Shown piece after piece: positions 9,549 to 20,974 of a DNA stretch of 64,000 nt (positions are counted from its first letter, which is position 1; each line of letters starts with the position of its first letter). The translations under genes and the position numbers were made by a program. Location: positions 186,001-250,000 of the forward strand of contig JAJGOT010000745.1 of assembly GCA_022457155.1 (NCBI GenBank). Direction: 5' to 3'. The notes below the pieces were generated by a model that ran no database searches, had not been told where the DNA came from, and saw nothing but the letters and a program-made list of their open reading frames with translations. Source of the stretch: Cladopsammia gracilis (lineage: Eukaryota; Cnidaria; Anthozoa; Scleractinia; Dendrophylliidae).

Positions 9549-11741
9549 ATGGAGTCTCTGTTGAAAAACCTCAAAGAGCACGTTACATGTTCAATCTGTC
9601 TGGATAATTTCACCGATCCCAAGACAATAACCTGCCTGCACACATTCTGCTGTGAATGCTTGAAGAAACACGCACTGATCAGCCAAAGGAATGGAAAGTT
9701 TCGATGCCCAGAGTGCCAGGCTGAAGTCGGTCTTCCCGAAGGAAACCGCTTCGATAAACTGCCGACCAGTTTTCATCATAACAGCTTACGTAGTCTTCTC
9801 GCTATCCGACAGAGCGGCAATGGAAATGAGATCAGTTGTGGCATTTGTAAGAAAAAGAGCGCGGAAATAAGTTACTGCTTTGAATGCGCTAAATTCATGT
9901 GCAGTGATTGTGCAAACGCACATGATCTGTTCAAGAACGCTGGATTCGAAGGACACAAGGTGACGCCAGTCAAACAGTTCCAGGCTGATGACTACGAAGC
10001 CCTGATGAAGAGGCAGTCATTTTGCCCCCAGCAGTACCATGAGCGAGAGGTGTCGAGATTTTTTTGTCGCAAATGCGAAACCTGTGTTTGCCAAATATGC
10101 ATCAACACAGATCACAAGACCCACGAAGTGGAGCCATTGGACAAAGCAGCGGACAGCGAGAAAGCTAACATCCTGGCGACAGCTGAGTTAATGAAAGAAA
10201 AGAGCAAAGTTTGCAGCGAAGCTATTCATAAATTAGAACAAACAGAGCTTGAACTGAAAACCAAACTCACTATTACTAAACGTGAAGTTTCCCAAGCAGC
10301 CGATCAACTGATCGCGAAGATCCGAGAACGAGAGCGCGAGATCATTACCACCCTCGAGAACACGTGTGTGTCGAGAGCGGAGAAGTTAAACTCTACAAAG
10401 ACACAAGTGCAGTCCTTGCTAAAGCAAATCAACCAAGCAGTCGAGTTTGCTCAAAACCTGGTTCAACGAAGCTCCAGTTCGGACATTATGCAGAGCAAAC
10501 CGAATCTGGAGCAGCGGTTTGAAGATCTTGAAAACACCCCAGTCCCAGCACTTGCGGTCAATTCCTTTGTGATGTTTGTACCGACTTCGGAACCAGAGAA
10601 TTTGACTCTCGGTTGCATAGCGACAAGTGAACCAGTGGTAGAAGGACTGACACAAGATTTGCAAGCTGGTGTAGAAGCAGAGTTTGTGATCCGTCCCGGA
10701 ATCCATGAAGAACAAGTGTATGAAGTGAAATACAAATTCCATGTTGAAGTGCTCGTGGAACCCGCTGATAAAGTAGGAAGTTTAACGACTTGCAAAAAAG
10801 AAGATGGAGATTTTCTGGTGAAGTTTACACCTAAAGTTCCAGGTGCCTTCAACATCGCAGTAAAGATTAATGACAAGAAGCTTGCAACCAGTCCTTACAC
10901 TGTCCGGGTGAAGGAACGGCTCATTCAGGTTGTGGGAGAGTTGGAGTTAAAAGGAGAAACTCTTCAATCACCACATGGGATAGCTGCGAACAGTAAAGGA
11001 CTCATCGCTGTAACAGACATTGAAAAACACTGTATTCTGACATTTGACAAGGAAGGAAAGTTTGTAAGAAAACTGGGTTGCTATGGAAACAATGCTGGAC
11101 AGCTTATCTGTCCACTTGACGTCACATATCTAAATGACGATAACATTCTGGTGGCTGATGAGTTAAATCATCGCATTCAACAATTTAACGTGAACACAGG
11201 AAACTCTGTGAAGAGCTTTGGGAAGCAAGGGACAAGAGACGGTGAGTTCCTGCATCCTTTCAGCCTTTGTATGGATGGTGAAGGACGTGTTATTGTAGCT
11301 GATCACTTTAACAGTCGAGTGCAGGTGTTATCTGAGGATGGTGAACCTGTGTTTAAATTTGGAGACAGTGGCCCAGGAAAACTTGACCATCCCACTGCAT
11401 GTATTCACCATCAGGACAGGTTCTTTGTATCTGACTGGGGTAACCATTGTTTGAAAGTTTTTGACAATTCAGGAAAGTTCTTGTGCAAGAAAGGAGAACA
11501 TGGCAAGGGTGATGGACAGTTGAAGGGTCCTGGGGGACTATGTCTTGAAAAATGTGGCAATCATTATAATATTCTTGTATGCAATAGATTCAATGGTCGT
11601 GTTGATCAGTTTACAGTGGAAGGTTGTTTCACTGGAAAAACTGTTGATAAGTTACTAGGCCCCATAGGAATAACCACAACACCAGATGGGCATATTTTAG
11701 TTGTCGATTATCAAGCCAAAAAAATATATATCCTAAAATAA
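9549..11741 (+). CDS. TRIM-a: RING/B-box/filamin/NHL protein (TRIM2/3/71-like E3 ligase)
   Basis: Intronless gene of 730 codons. The start is the ATG in AACGATGG, because both paralogs begin with the same MESLLKNL; an in-frame ATG 12 codons upstream is not conserved. RING finger: C14, C17, C29, H31, C34, C37, C53, C56. B-box 1: C97, C100, C110, C113, C118, C121, H125, H136. B-box 2: C159, H164, C173, C176, C181, C184, H189, H192. Charged coiled coil about 198-305, filamin-type immunoglobulin domain about 336-457, six NHL repeats about 466-730. All zinc ligands are present, so ubiquitin-ligase activity is likely by family knowledge; NHL domains bind RNA or protein. The substrate is unknown. 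The gene lies antisense between the 5' and 3' exons of the DDIAS-like gene. It belongs to a tandem family with TRIM-b and TRIM-c. No TATA box is obvious upstream; AATAAA lies at 12078. Confidence 0.93.
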   Translation: MESLLKNLKEHVTCSICLDNFTDPKTITCLHTFCCECLKKHALISQRNGKFRCPECQAEVGLPEGNRFDKLPTSFHHNSLRSLLAIRQSGNGNEISCGICKKKSAEISYCFECAKFMCSDCANAHDLFKNAGFEGHKVTPVKQFQADDYEALMKRQSFCPQQYHEREVSRFFCRKCETCVCQICINTDHKTHEVEPLDKAADSEKANILATAELMKEKSKVCSEAIHKLEQTELELKTKLTITKREVSQAADQLIAKIREREREIITTLENTCVSRAEKLNSTKTQVQSLLKQINQAVEFAQNLVQRSSSSDIMQSKPNLEQRFEDLENTPVPALAVNSFVMFVPTSEPENLTLGCIATSEPVVEGLTQDLQAGVEAEFVIRPGIHEEQVYEVKYKFHVEVLVEPADKVGSLTTCKKEDGDFLVKFTPKVPGAFNIAVKINDKKLATSPYTVRVKERLIQVVGELELKGETLQSPHGIAANSKGLIAVTDIEKHCILTFDKEGKFVRKLGCYGNNAGQLICPLDVTYLNDDNILVADELNHRIQQFNVNTGNSVKSFGKQGTRDGEFLHPFSLCMDGEGRVIVADHFNSRVQVLSEDGEPVFKFGDSGPGKLDHPTACIHHQDRFFVSDWGNHCLKVFDNSGKFLCKKGEHGKGDGQLKGPGGLCLEKCGNHYNILVCNRFNGRVDQFTVEGCFTGKTVDKLLGPIGITTTPDGHILVVDYQAKKIYILK

Positions 11742-13027
11742 GCAGCAAAATGTAAAGAGAAGCTGATCAAACTTAAAAAGTGAATAGCAGCTTAAGACAT
11801 CAGTAAGGCAACTCTAACAATTCTTATCTTCACTGCAGTCATTATTAATGAGTCACTTAATGCTTCTCATGGGAAGTATTGTGTGACAACACAGTTAAAG
11901 CCTAAACTGGGGATCTTAAAGTACATGATTTGTTGAAAATGGATAAATAGTTTTATCATATTATGTTATTACACGTTTTGCCCTTCAATCATTACTGGAA
12001 AACAGAAATTCAATTAATGTAAAATGTAAACGACTGCATTGATGAAAACGTGTTTCTAAAGGCATAATAGACTTTACAATAAAAAAAATGACATTCCAAA
12101 GATGTTATTGAAGGTGCATTAGCATGGTAATAATATTTGCACAAATGAACTAACGGATGATTGAAATGAACATTTCTTCGTGTTAATGTTATTCCTAAGA
12201 TGTTATCGATTTTCCGTAAAATAAATTGAATTTCTATTTTCCGTTAATGAAGGGCAAAAGGTGTAATTTCTTACCATGGATGGTTATATTGCATTTTCAA
12301 TAAAATAGTAGCAAAATGGATTTATATTAATCACAACATTTAGCAAAATGGATTTATATTATTCACAACATTTTGCGACTTTTTCCAGCTTTTTGGTTAG
12401 GGGTTAATTGTAATACCTATTAAACCAACATTTTTTTATGCGACAAGCGCTAATTTATTATGCAATATTAGGGAGCTTGTCAAGGTGGCAATTCTGCAAC
12501 TAGTTTTTGTGACTGTTTTGTAATAAGTAATGTTACAAACAGTTTTTTAATTATCTAATCATTGTTATGCGCATTTGAACATTTTTTAATTTATGAAATT
12601 TGTGCAATACAAATTGTATTATAATTATTATCAATTAGTGTTATTGACAGCTTGCAATTAATATTTAATTGACAGTTGTATAATTTAGTTAGCTGCAGTT
12701 TTTTCATTATCATTTTGTGATAAGAAAAAAAAAATTAATATGTACATATTTTAAATTGAGTGTTTGAATGATTATTTAGTTGCATTGTCTTTTTTTAATG
12801 AGAATGTAAAATGGTCCTTAGCACCAGATGACAATACTTTTGGTTAGGCTTCAATTTAATACCAACATTTTTTATATGTAAATACTGTATTAATTATTAA
12901 TAATGATTTCGAAATACAAAAACTAGCGAGATAATGTTCCGACATTTCAGCGACTTCATGATGCCATTATCAAGGAATAAATAAATGAATACAATGCGAG
13001 TTAGAAAAGAGTTTAAGTGGATACTGT
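11742..13027. other. TRIM-a 3' flank, AT-rich
   Basis: Contains one copy of the hairpin at 11852-11887, AATAAA at 12078 and 12299, and long AT-rich sequence. Related stretches recur after TRIM-b (37200-38330) and TRIM-c (43580-44030), for example 'tttttccagcttttttgttagg' and 'gattatttagttgcattgtctt'. No coding sequence seen. Confidence 0.6.
11852..11887 (+). other. Conserved 3'-flank hairpin (TRIM-a copy)
   Basis: Imperfect version of the hairpin GTCACACAAT...ATTGTGTGAC found behind all three TRIM genes. It starts 111 bp after the stop codon. Here the left arm is GTCACTTAAT, so two pairs are lost. Possible 3'-UTR element; transcription not shown. Confidence 0.5.
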
Positions 13028-13465
13028 ATTTCCTTGAATAATATCCGGGGCAATATTACCAAGTCTTTCACTCCAAAAGGGGTCATTTATTTGAGGGGAG
13101 GCAATTAATTCGAGGGGGTCAATTATTTCAAAAAATGCTCGCTAGAAGTGCTAATAACCTAATTAGGGTGCTCCAAGAAATATAGGAAAGAGTAAAATAC
13201 ACGAATTTCAACAAAGAAAAACAATATGAAACATCTGTGCTTTTTTAACTTTTCTGTAATTATAATGACTGTTTCCCTAGATACAAGTCAATTTTTAACT
13301 TGACTTGGAGGATTGAAAGAAGGGGAGAGTGGATGGGAGGTGATTAATTGAGAGGGGAAATTATTTCAAATATTACCACCAAAGGGTGGCTTATTATTCT
13401 AGGGCGGGGGGGGGGGGGGGGGGGGGCAATTAATTATCGAGGGACGGCTATTATTACAAGGAAAT
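13028..13465. mobile_element. MITE with ATTTCCTTG ends (unit 1)
   Basis: Left end ATTTCCTTGAATAATA and right end TATTATTACAAGGAAAT are inverted. Internal G-rich stretches such as 'gaggggaggcaattaattcg' have inverted partners. A run of over 20 G at about 13405-13427 sits inside. The orthologous copy in unit 2 is 44040-45107, so insertion preceded the unit duplication. Confidence 0.75.
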
Positions 13466-13721
13466 TGTACATTCAGTTATAATTGAAATTGACTCTTTGA
13501 ATGATTATTTAGTTGCATTGTCTTTTTTTGATGAGAATGTAAAAAAGTTTTTACACTGCATGGTTAATGTATACTTTTTTACGCTTCATTTTTATAGCAA
13601 CATTTTTGCTAGTATGTATGTAAACATTTAAAATTGACTGATTAAATGATTATATAGTTGCATTGTCTCTTTTTAATGAGAATGTAAAATTGTTTTTAGT
13701 TTAGCACTGCAAGATTAATTA

Positions 13722-14073
13722 CAGCCATGCTCCGTCACGCGTGACCAGTAATCTTGAGAATGAAATGAACATTTGAATATTTCTTTGTAACTTTCGAGAT
13801 TTGAATGAAACCTTGAAGATCTCTGTGGAAAACACTTTGAAAGTCACGAATTAACGGAAAATTACTTCGCTGCAAGCATAAAAAAACCTAATATTATTCG
13901 GATATGTAACATTTCAAACAAAATGTTATTTTGTTGCTCTTTGTTTCCGAAAATGCGGTAAAATTCTCACGGGAATTCTGAATCTCGGAATGAATTTTCA
14001 AAACCGACGCGTAATCTTGAAAACCTCCATTCAATTTTCAAAAATACTGGTCACGCGTGACGGAGCATGGCTG
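13722..14073. mobile_element. 352-bp MITE with TA duplication, empty site in unit 2
   Basis: Ends CAGCCATGCTCCGTCACGCG and its inverted copy CGCGTGACGGAGCATGGCTG, flanked by TA on both sides. The orthologous place in unit 2 (near 45335) reads 'gattaattaaatga' with a single TA and no insert. TA duplication fits Tc1/mariner-type elements. Insertion is later than the unit duplication. Confidence 0.9.
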
Positions 14074-14074
14074 T

Positions 14075-16130
14075 AAATGATTTTATTTTTGTATTGTTAC
14101 ATGGATGCAATTATTTCATTCTTACTTCATACACAACACAACATCTGTTTATTGACAAGAGGTAACACAGTGAATTGTTTGACAGGAAAAACTAACAAAA
14201 TGCTGTTCAGCTGGGTGAGCTGAGTTCCTCTTCAGGGTAAAAAAAGGTTCAGGGAATTTGCTAAATGAAATATTTGGATTCCATTGCAGCTGTTGACAGT
14301 AATTATTTTACTTTGTTATGTACATGTACATGTAGCTGGAGGTTTCAACGCGTGCGTTCATTGGTTGATTCATGGTCACATGACATCTAACAAACAAACT
14401 GTTTCCCATAAAACATCCATGAGCAGGCGACATTAGCAAAAGCGGGCAACATTTTTTATGTCAGACGGTAACAGTGCAAATCCCTTGATGACTGATCCCT
14501 TGGGAAACATCAATTTTGTTTCCCTCGAATCTCAATGTTTCCCTCAACTTTGTCTATGGAAACAGAGATTCTCGGGAAACAAAATAATTCACTGTTTCCC
14601 TCGGGACCAGTCTTAAGTGTTTAATGTTGGCTTTAAATTCAACACCAATGTTCCAGATGACAAGCAATTGAAAGGCTGAGGGCATTATAACCACCTTATG
14701 TTTAATTTTGGCATTTTTAAGGCAAGAAAGCACTTTCTTGCTAAAGCAATGGCAGGTAATTCACATTTAAGTGAAAGAGACCCAAGGGTGACAAGAGATC
14801 GACGTGCATTTTCACCAAAAAAGTACTAAGTAAAGTGAGGAAAGGTAAAGTCGCCCACAAGCCACAGGGGGCCCACTCGGCTGAAGCTTAACCCGCTTTC
14901 TGTAGCATGAAGCAAGTACGCTGTAGGAATATTGCTACTCCCCCCTGCAGGGGTCAAAACTTAATTTTTTAGTCCACATGCAAAGTTTTGCTAGTAAGAT
15001 TTTTTTTCGACTAGCAAAACTTGTAAGGTCACTAGCTATTTTTTGCAGTCATTTTTGCCTTTGATGACTCTGAAAATAAGATAAAAATACTAAAATAGTT
15101 TACTGTTAATTTTGTGGTCTTCTTTGCTGTTGTCCTGTTGTTTTTTGGTGGCTCGATCGGGGTTGACGAGCAAGATGTTGTCATCGTCGGTCACGTTACT
15201 GGTAGTCTTAAGAGGTCAAGGGTCTCTTGAAAAAAGCGGTTATTTTAGACGATCTATAGATGTACAACAAAAGCGACTCACAAAGCGTGAAATTCATTCT
15301 CTTCTGTCACGTTGCTGATTCCAACAAAATGTGAATGCGCAGATAAAGTGTGCACACTGCTTCCGTGTAAAGCTGCTGGCTTAAAGTGGCTACCACAAAA
15401 CACCGCAACATCCAAGAACGTTCACTCCAATTTTTATTAGAGAAATACTTACTGAAATGTTTGCTAGAAAATTTTTTTATGACTCGCACCTTCCAGAGTT
15501 TGCGAGTGTTAATTTCAAGCCCTGCCCCCTGGATGGTATGAGGAGTAACGTTTCTTGTCTAAGGAAACAACACGAAGGCTGAGACCAGGCTTCCAACAAC
15601 TGACACCACCATGCCTCCACAAGTAAGTATAGTACTGTACTAAGTACACACTTAGGCAGGGTGGGCCATTCAGTGACATGGCAAGTATCCAGAGGGGACC
15701 TAAACATTTTCGTTCACCCTATAACAACAATTTTTTTTTTGAAAGTCACAGATGTGGAATCTTTTGGCCATGGTCTAATTGGATCTCTTTTACTTCAACT
15801 AACATTAACTACTTCAGCTCTAGATATTATTTTAAGAGCAACAAAATGCTTTTTGGCTAAAAAATCCCTGCAATTTCTCAGTGGAATGCCAAAATTAAAC
15901 AGGTGGTTATACCCTCAGCCCTGTTCAATTGTTCTTTCCCTTGTGTTCCAAAATTTAACCAAATAGTTACTAACCTTTAAGACCCAGATGGAGATGTTCC
16001 AATTCCTTGAATCCTCATGGCTTGTTATGCATCTGAATGCTACCAAAGGAAGGTTGTAATGAGCCTGTCAGGACAAGAGGTGTGATTATTGAACAGAATT
16101 CTTGTGGGGTACAGTACATGGGAGATGCTT
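14075..16130. other. Intronic sequence present only in unit 1
   Basis: Unit 2 lacks the segment from about 14150 to 18470. It holds a cluster of GTTTCCC/GGGAAAC words in both orientations at 14400-14610 (a probable foldback repeat). Short open frames at 15112-15318 and 15661-15966 carry no recognisable motif and have no paralog here. I see no supported gene in this part. Confidence 0.45.
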
Positions 16131-16139
16131 TATTTCCCT

Positions 16140-16564
16140 GAAGAGATCCACAACTTGTAGCAATTAAAACTTGGTTTGTAACTTGCTTGAGTCCAAGAGT
16201 GATCAATCAATGGTGAGTGCTGACTCTGCCCCTGAGAGATTCTTAGACTGAATGACTGAGTTGTGTTTCTATGTAACTCCAATAAATATTCATTCAATAT
16301 CTGAAGCACTGTGGGGTTTTGTTGTCATGATCAAAAGAAGAACTGGGGAATATTTGACAAGCAAGAAGCCTGGGTAATCCTTCAGGCTGGCAGCTTTTGT
16401 TCTCTGAAGCACCCTGTTTCTTGACAATGTTTTTTAGATGAAAAGGAGAATTGCGAGTAATTTGTGAGTTTGTTCTTCTGGGTGAATAAACTCTGAAGCC
16501 AAACTGGAGTAAAGATCCCACAAAACACCTCTCCACTGCTTGGTTCAGGAGATGACTCCAGGTG
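16140..16564 (-). pseudogene. DDIAS-like exon 3, unit 1 (OB-fold second half, frameshifted)
   Basis: Acceptor CTTCACAG at 16565-16572, then STWSHLLNQAVERCFVGSLL and LPRLLACQIF on the minus strand. Vertebrate DDIAS has a matching LL-x2-AVE-x-CFVG and LVACQI (from memory). Its phase continues exactly from exon 2, which ends in GCAAG. After DNKTP near 16318 the reading moves to another frame, VLQILNEYLLELHRN, which fits the following helix, so one base has been lost or gained. Downstream it stops near 16140. This is the only copy of this exon in the window. Confidence 0.6.
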
Positions 16565-16713
16565 CTGTGAAGTGGATCAAAGTTTAGATCATTCACAATT
16601 GGAAAAAAAAAGATTTTTAAGACTCTTAATTGAAATTCGAACATGCTAATTTCAGATAATTTTGATGAATTCTCCTGCAGTCTGCCTGCCGTGTGGAGGC
16701 ATGGGGGGTGAAG

Positions 16714-16978
16714 GGGTGAGTGGAATAAAGCCCTAAGTGAATTCTGATCAACTGCTAGATTCTCCTTACAGTCTGTTTTGTATATGCTCATGTAACAAAG
16801 GGAGAATTTGGCTATAGATCAGGAGTCACTCAGGGCCTTATCCCAAACTGAAATAAGGCCCTAATCTGAAACCAAATTCTCCCTTTGTTACATGAGCATA
16901 CAAGACAAACTGGAAGGAGAATCTAACAGTTGATCAGAAGTCACTTAGGGCTTTATTCCACTCACCCCTTCAATTATT
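16714..16978. repeat. Inverted repeat, arms of about 100 bp
   Basis: Left arm from GAAGGGGTGAGTGGAATAAA to AGGGAGAATTTGG (16812); right arm from CCAAATTCTCCCTTTGTTAC (16852) to TTTATTCCACTCACCCCTTC. Loop about 40 bp. It lies just upstream of DDIAS exon 3 on that strand, in the intron. No target duplication recognised, so it may be an inverted local duplication rather than a MITE. Confidence 0.8.
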
Positions 16979-17035
16979 GCTTGGTGCCTTGAATTACAAC
17001 CTGAAGGTTGGTGGTTTACGGCTTACAATGTAGGC

Positions 17036-17071
17036 TAGGATTATAGGATAGGATAGGATAGGATAGGATAG
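17036..17071. repeat. (ATAGG)n microsatellite
   Basis: About six copies of the pentamer AGGAT/ATAGG. Confidence 0.95.
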
Positions 17072-17574
17072 TCCCTTTAACCTAACCCAGGATTAGCATC
17101 AATTTTGAATCCAGTTAAACACTGTAACTAATCAATGAAAATTTTTCTCAAGAATTGTTGCCCTTCAGTTTCAACTTTTACTTGTCTTAAACTCTAGCTT
17201 TAAATTAGCTCATAAAAAGATTTTGAAACAAGAGAAATCAAATCCTCAGTTAAGATTTAATCCTGGATCAGCACTTAAATATTGGATTTCTAATAATCAC
17301 TGGCCCTGGTCTCTGACTTAGACAAGTAACTTTGCTCTACATTTCGTGTAGGTCCACAGAGGTGCATGTATATTAAATGGGTACTGGTGATAAACGTATC
17401 ACATCTATGTTAACTGTGATCATCATGCCTATAATGTTGAACAAAATATTAAATGCAGATGTAGTGGACCGATATGTTGACCTTGGACTTGTCCTTTGGT
17501 TTAAACCAGTTTGATATTGAATCAGGTAAAATTAGATGTAATTTTTCATTCTTTTTCAGCATTTTTTATGTATA

Positions 17575-17700
17575 GTTTAAAAAACGAGCAGTAGTGTATT
17601 ATCAGGTTTAAAAACTCGAGGCGAAGCCGAGAGTTTTTACACCTGATAATACACGTGCTGCGAGTTTTTTGAACGGCTTCAAAAACGTTCTTTCAAAAGC
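17575..17700. repeat. Small foldback element
   Basis: AAAAACGAGCAGTAGTGTATTATCAGG is answered by CCTGATAATACACGTGCTGCGAG, with a second inner stem AAAACTCGAGGC/GCCGAGAGTTTTT. A short palindromic repeat without coding potential. Confidence 0.7.
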
Positions 17701-17719
17701 GTGTCCCTTCGGAATTAAA

Positions 17720-18480
17720 ACAATTGCGCTTTTGTGCAAAGAGGAAATTAGCATACGAGAAAAACAAGTAGACTGGACTGATTAGCATACAACACATGTG
17801 CCATGTCTTCGACGAAGTGACCATTGCTTCCCGGCTCCTGTCGAAAGTTTTGGGATTTTATAGTTCTGAGGGAAAACATCTACTGAAAAATGCTATACTA
17901 AAGTTGTCAGGTACGGTAGATAAAACGGCTGACAATTTTTTTTTCAGAGGTAGAGAACGAGTAGAAATAAGCAGCTTGCATCTGCGAACCAGTCGCTTTA
18001 CCTGGCAATTTACACGAGGGCGCTGGTGCATTCAAAGAACGGCTCACTTGTTAAACTGTTGGTTGTTTATTTTGTTCAGAAGATTCCAAATAGAATGGCG
18101 AAAGACCAGATTTCGTAAAACAGTATTGCACAAAAATATTAAAGTCACCATTTGTTGGCCCAAGGATCCTAAACAATTACTACCCATATCAGTAATCTTT
18201 ATATAAAGATTACGTGTGATCTTAATATAAATATCACGGTCATTTTAAAATCATTCTTATTAAAAATTCAGCGATAATTGCATTGTTTGCCCATTCAGCC
18301 CCGAACTCCCCTGTGACTGAAATCAAAGCCGCCACCAGGCTTTTCATAATGACCGTAGATTACCAGGTATAAAGGCTCATACACGTGATCGATTTGCGTC
18401 GTGTGATTGGCTGATATGCTCATGAATTATTAATGAGTTTTTGAAGTATATAGAAAAATTAAAATAAATTAAATAAGGTC
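17720..18480. other. Intronic or intergenic sequence, no supported gene
   Basis: An open frame at 17796-18206 on the plus strand has no recognised motif and no paralog in unit 2, where this segment is absent. The run 'aatctttatataaagatt' near 18195 is a small palindrome. Confidence 0.4.
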
Positions 18481-18514
18481 CCTCAGGTAAATACATGTAA
18501 GGTCAAATCAAACC

Positions 18515-18691
18515 TTGCAAAGTTTGTGGCAGATGTTCCAAAGAACCTGTCCAAACAGCTGCCAAACACTGTGATTTGTACATGCTGTGTTCTGTCTGAT
18601 ACCACTAACACACTGATCCTGCATCGGTACTCACTCCAGCACTCTCTGCACTGTACTCCTCATGGCATTCTTTACACCATGAGCTATAAAT
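18515..18691 (-). pseudogene. DDIAS-like exon 2, unit 1 (frameshifted)
   Basis: Homolog of 45631-45792. Acceptor TTATAG; reads SWCKECHEEYSAES, then 'QITVFGSCLDRFFGTSA', and ends GCAAG before the donor GTTTGA. Between the two parts 'GGAGT' and other bases are inserted relative to unit 2, so the frame meets TAG. The second half of the CxxC zinc ribbon (WCKEC) is intact. In unit 1, exons 1, 2 and 3 are all out of frame by sequence, so this copy is unlikely to make the full protein. Confidence 0.6.
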
Positions 18692-18859
18692 TAAAAGAAA
18701 AATGACCATTCATTGATAGTTTTCTTTTCATCTCAAAACAGAACTATTACTCAACACTTTCTGCACTGTAAGTTCGTCATGGCATCCCTTCACACCACAA
18801 GAATAATAACAAAAAGAAAAAATAACTTACAACTCACAAGCACTAGTCTCCTACGCAGC

Positions 18860-18950
18860 CATTATTAGTCTCGTCATGCAACGATCCTCCCTACTGTTAG
18901 TGGGGAGAAACGTTGCGTGACGAGACAAATAACGGCTGAGTGGGAGACTA
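18860..18950. repeat. Inverted repeat around CACGCAACG
   Basis: 'CTACGCAGCCATTATTAGTC' is followed by 'GTCATGCAACG', a short loop, then 'CGTTGCGTGACGAGAC' and 'GGCTGAGTGGGAG' in inverted order. A MITE-like foldback absent from unit 2 at the matching place (about 45830). Confidence 0.6.
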
Positions 18951-19452
18951 CACAAGCACTGAATCAGAATTTTTCAAATTTAAGACACACTGCTGGAAAG
19001 ATTTATAAGAATCACATTGTGTAGCATGATAAACAGACACTACTGTACATGTACCTTTTTTGTAGTCCCAGACACCCAACAGAAAATCCAATTCTTGCTC
19101 CAGAGCAGCACACTGTTGGTAGTTGGGACTTACATACATGTATTAGTCCTGTCCTGAGAGCAACAGTGAATTGGGAGTTGTTGCAGTTCGTTGGTAAATT
19201 TATGTTTACATGTTGGTCAAGTATTGTGGTTTCAATAATTCTTTCAATGCTGAACTTTCAATTTCCGTATTGCTTGAATGATGGCTTTGAGCTTTCACCC
19301 TCAGCTGATTTTATTGAAAAGGTAGTCAGAAATAAACTAAGATATTTTTTTACAAACAGAGAGAGCGGGAGATGGTACACTCCAGATTTTATCAGGAGGG
19401 AAGGAATGTCTGACCAAGGGGATTTTGGAATTGACATTCTGGACCCAGTTGT

Positions 19453-20270
19453 TCAAAAGGTGGATAGCACTATCCAGTAGATAGCGCTATCCACCGGATA
19501 ACACAATGGATTTTGTTACAGTCAAACCGGATGTTCTTTTGAGGGCAACTTTGCAAACTTCTGCCGCAACATTGGTATTTTGATTGACAGTTTGCTTCGA
19601 GCAAGTTGGAAGTTACGCGAGCAAGTTGCAACTTTCGCGAGCGAGTTCCTATTTCAAACTTGTTGTCAGTTGCAAATTACGAATTTTGTGAAAACACGTC
19701 CTTCTTCAATTATGGCTCACGTACATCGCAATAATACCACCTTGGTTGAGAAAAGAAAGAGAATAATGGTCGTCTGGTGTAAAACAAGAACAAATCGCAT
19801 GCATCGTTGGATTATCAAGGCAAACTGTATCCAATACTGTAAATAGATTTTGACAACACGAGATGTATTTTCCCGGTAAACCTGGCTGGAAGGAACAAAC
19901 AGTTTCTACTCCTGATACGTAGGGTTTGTGGAATACTGCAAGATAACCAAACTAAGTACTTTCAATTCAGGAATCCGGCAACTGACCGCAAGTTTGAAAT
20001 AGGAACTTGCTCGAGAAAGTTGCAACTTGCTCGCACAACTTCCAACTTGCTCGAAGCAAACTGTCAATCAAAATACCAATGTTGCGGCGGAAGTTTGCAA
20101 AGTTGCCCTCAAAAGAACATCCGGTTTGATTGTAATAATACTTATAATTTCACTGGACAGTGATTTATCCAGTAGATAGCACTATCCACTGGATAACACT
20201 ATAGTTTTTGTTAAATTATTCACTAGATAGTGATTTATCCGGTGGATAGCGCTATCCACCCTTTGAACAA
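19453..20270. mobile_element. Foldback DNA element of about 0.8 kb
   Basis: Long inverted arms. The left begins GTTGTTCAAAAGGTGGATAG and contains 'GGATGTTCTTTTGAGGGCAA' and 'TTTGCTTCGAGCAAGTTGG'. The right arm repeats these inverted and ends CTATCCACCCTTTGAACAAC. The interior at about 19690-19985 has an open frame without recognised domain. Subterminal GGATAGCGCTATCC words are palindromic and repeated. No target duplication could be fixed. Confidence 0.75.
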
Positions 20271-20681
20271 CCAGGGCCCGGGCAACCACTGAATGCCAAA
20301 ATCACATCCCCAGGATAACTGTTTTATAATTTGTAGCATTTCATCCAGTACTATCAAAATACCTACCCAGGGGACACCCCTCTATGTCAAAATCCCCTGG
20401 GTAGCTCTCCCTCCCCCCTCCCCCCCCCCTACTGCCCCATCCCCCTCCCCCACCCTAGCCTGGGGCTCAACATTGATATATAGGTGCATTTATATTATCC
20501 GCATAAACGCGTGAAAAGCTCCGATCTTTTTGTTTTTACGTGACTGGATTTTGCAAAGAAGTAAAGGGGATCCTCTGTATTGTATTCCAGAATAAATAAC
20601 AAGAAGGAAAAACAGGGTTCATAATTTGAAATGAAGTTACCGAGGAAAGCTTATAAGCATAAAATACAGCGTTATACTCAC

Positions 20682-20849
20682 ATCTTTGCTTCATCAATGA
20701 TGAAGATGATCTCGAGATGATCTCGAACATGATGATCTCGAGATGATCTCGAGCATGAACTCTCTTGTGACAACGGGTACAACTAGGATAAAAAAAGTGT
20801 TCCTTATCGACAAAACTGTGGCCAAAACGAACACACTTCGTGTTGCCAT
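20682..20849 (-). pseudogene. DDIAS-like exon 1, unit 1 (frameshifted)
   Basis: Starts ATGGCAACACGAAGTGTG and reads MATRSVFVLATVLSIRNTFF. One extra T in the run before TATCC throws out the frame that would give YPSCTRCHKRVHAR, the first zinc-ribbon half. The unit 2 copy has no extra base. A local duplication of GATCATCTCGAGATCAT lengthens the 3' part. The donor GTGAGT is kept at 20676-20681. Confidence 0.6.
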
Positions 20850-20970
20850 CACACCAACAACAATGGAAAATGACTTGAGAATCCAAAATGGCGCCGATTG
20901 GTCATTAGCCAATCAGGTCACTAAATGGATCAAGTAGGCCCCAGTCTTTTGTAGTTCTTTAGAGAGCCCG
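20850..20970 (-). promoter_or_regulatory. Conserved upstream region of the DDIAS-like gene
   Basis: The stretch from the start codon up to TAGTTCTTTAGAGAGCCCGACGA is conserved at 2972-3090, 20850-20970 and 48287-48415, while sequence beyond it diverges. It carries an ATTGG motif on the minus strand (CCAAT on plus). Promoter or 5'-UTR role is inferred only from conservation and position. Confidence 0.4.
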
Positions 20971-20974
20971 ACGA

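Noticed and set aside
10463..10876. Minus-strand open frames opposite the TRIM genes (also at 34410 and 40441)
   Set aside because: They are antisense shadows that recur in all paralogs because the sense strand is conserved.
13400..13430. G-run as a quadruplex regulator
   Set aside because: A homopolymer inside a MITE; its length may be a sequencing artefact and it is not conserved in unit 2.
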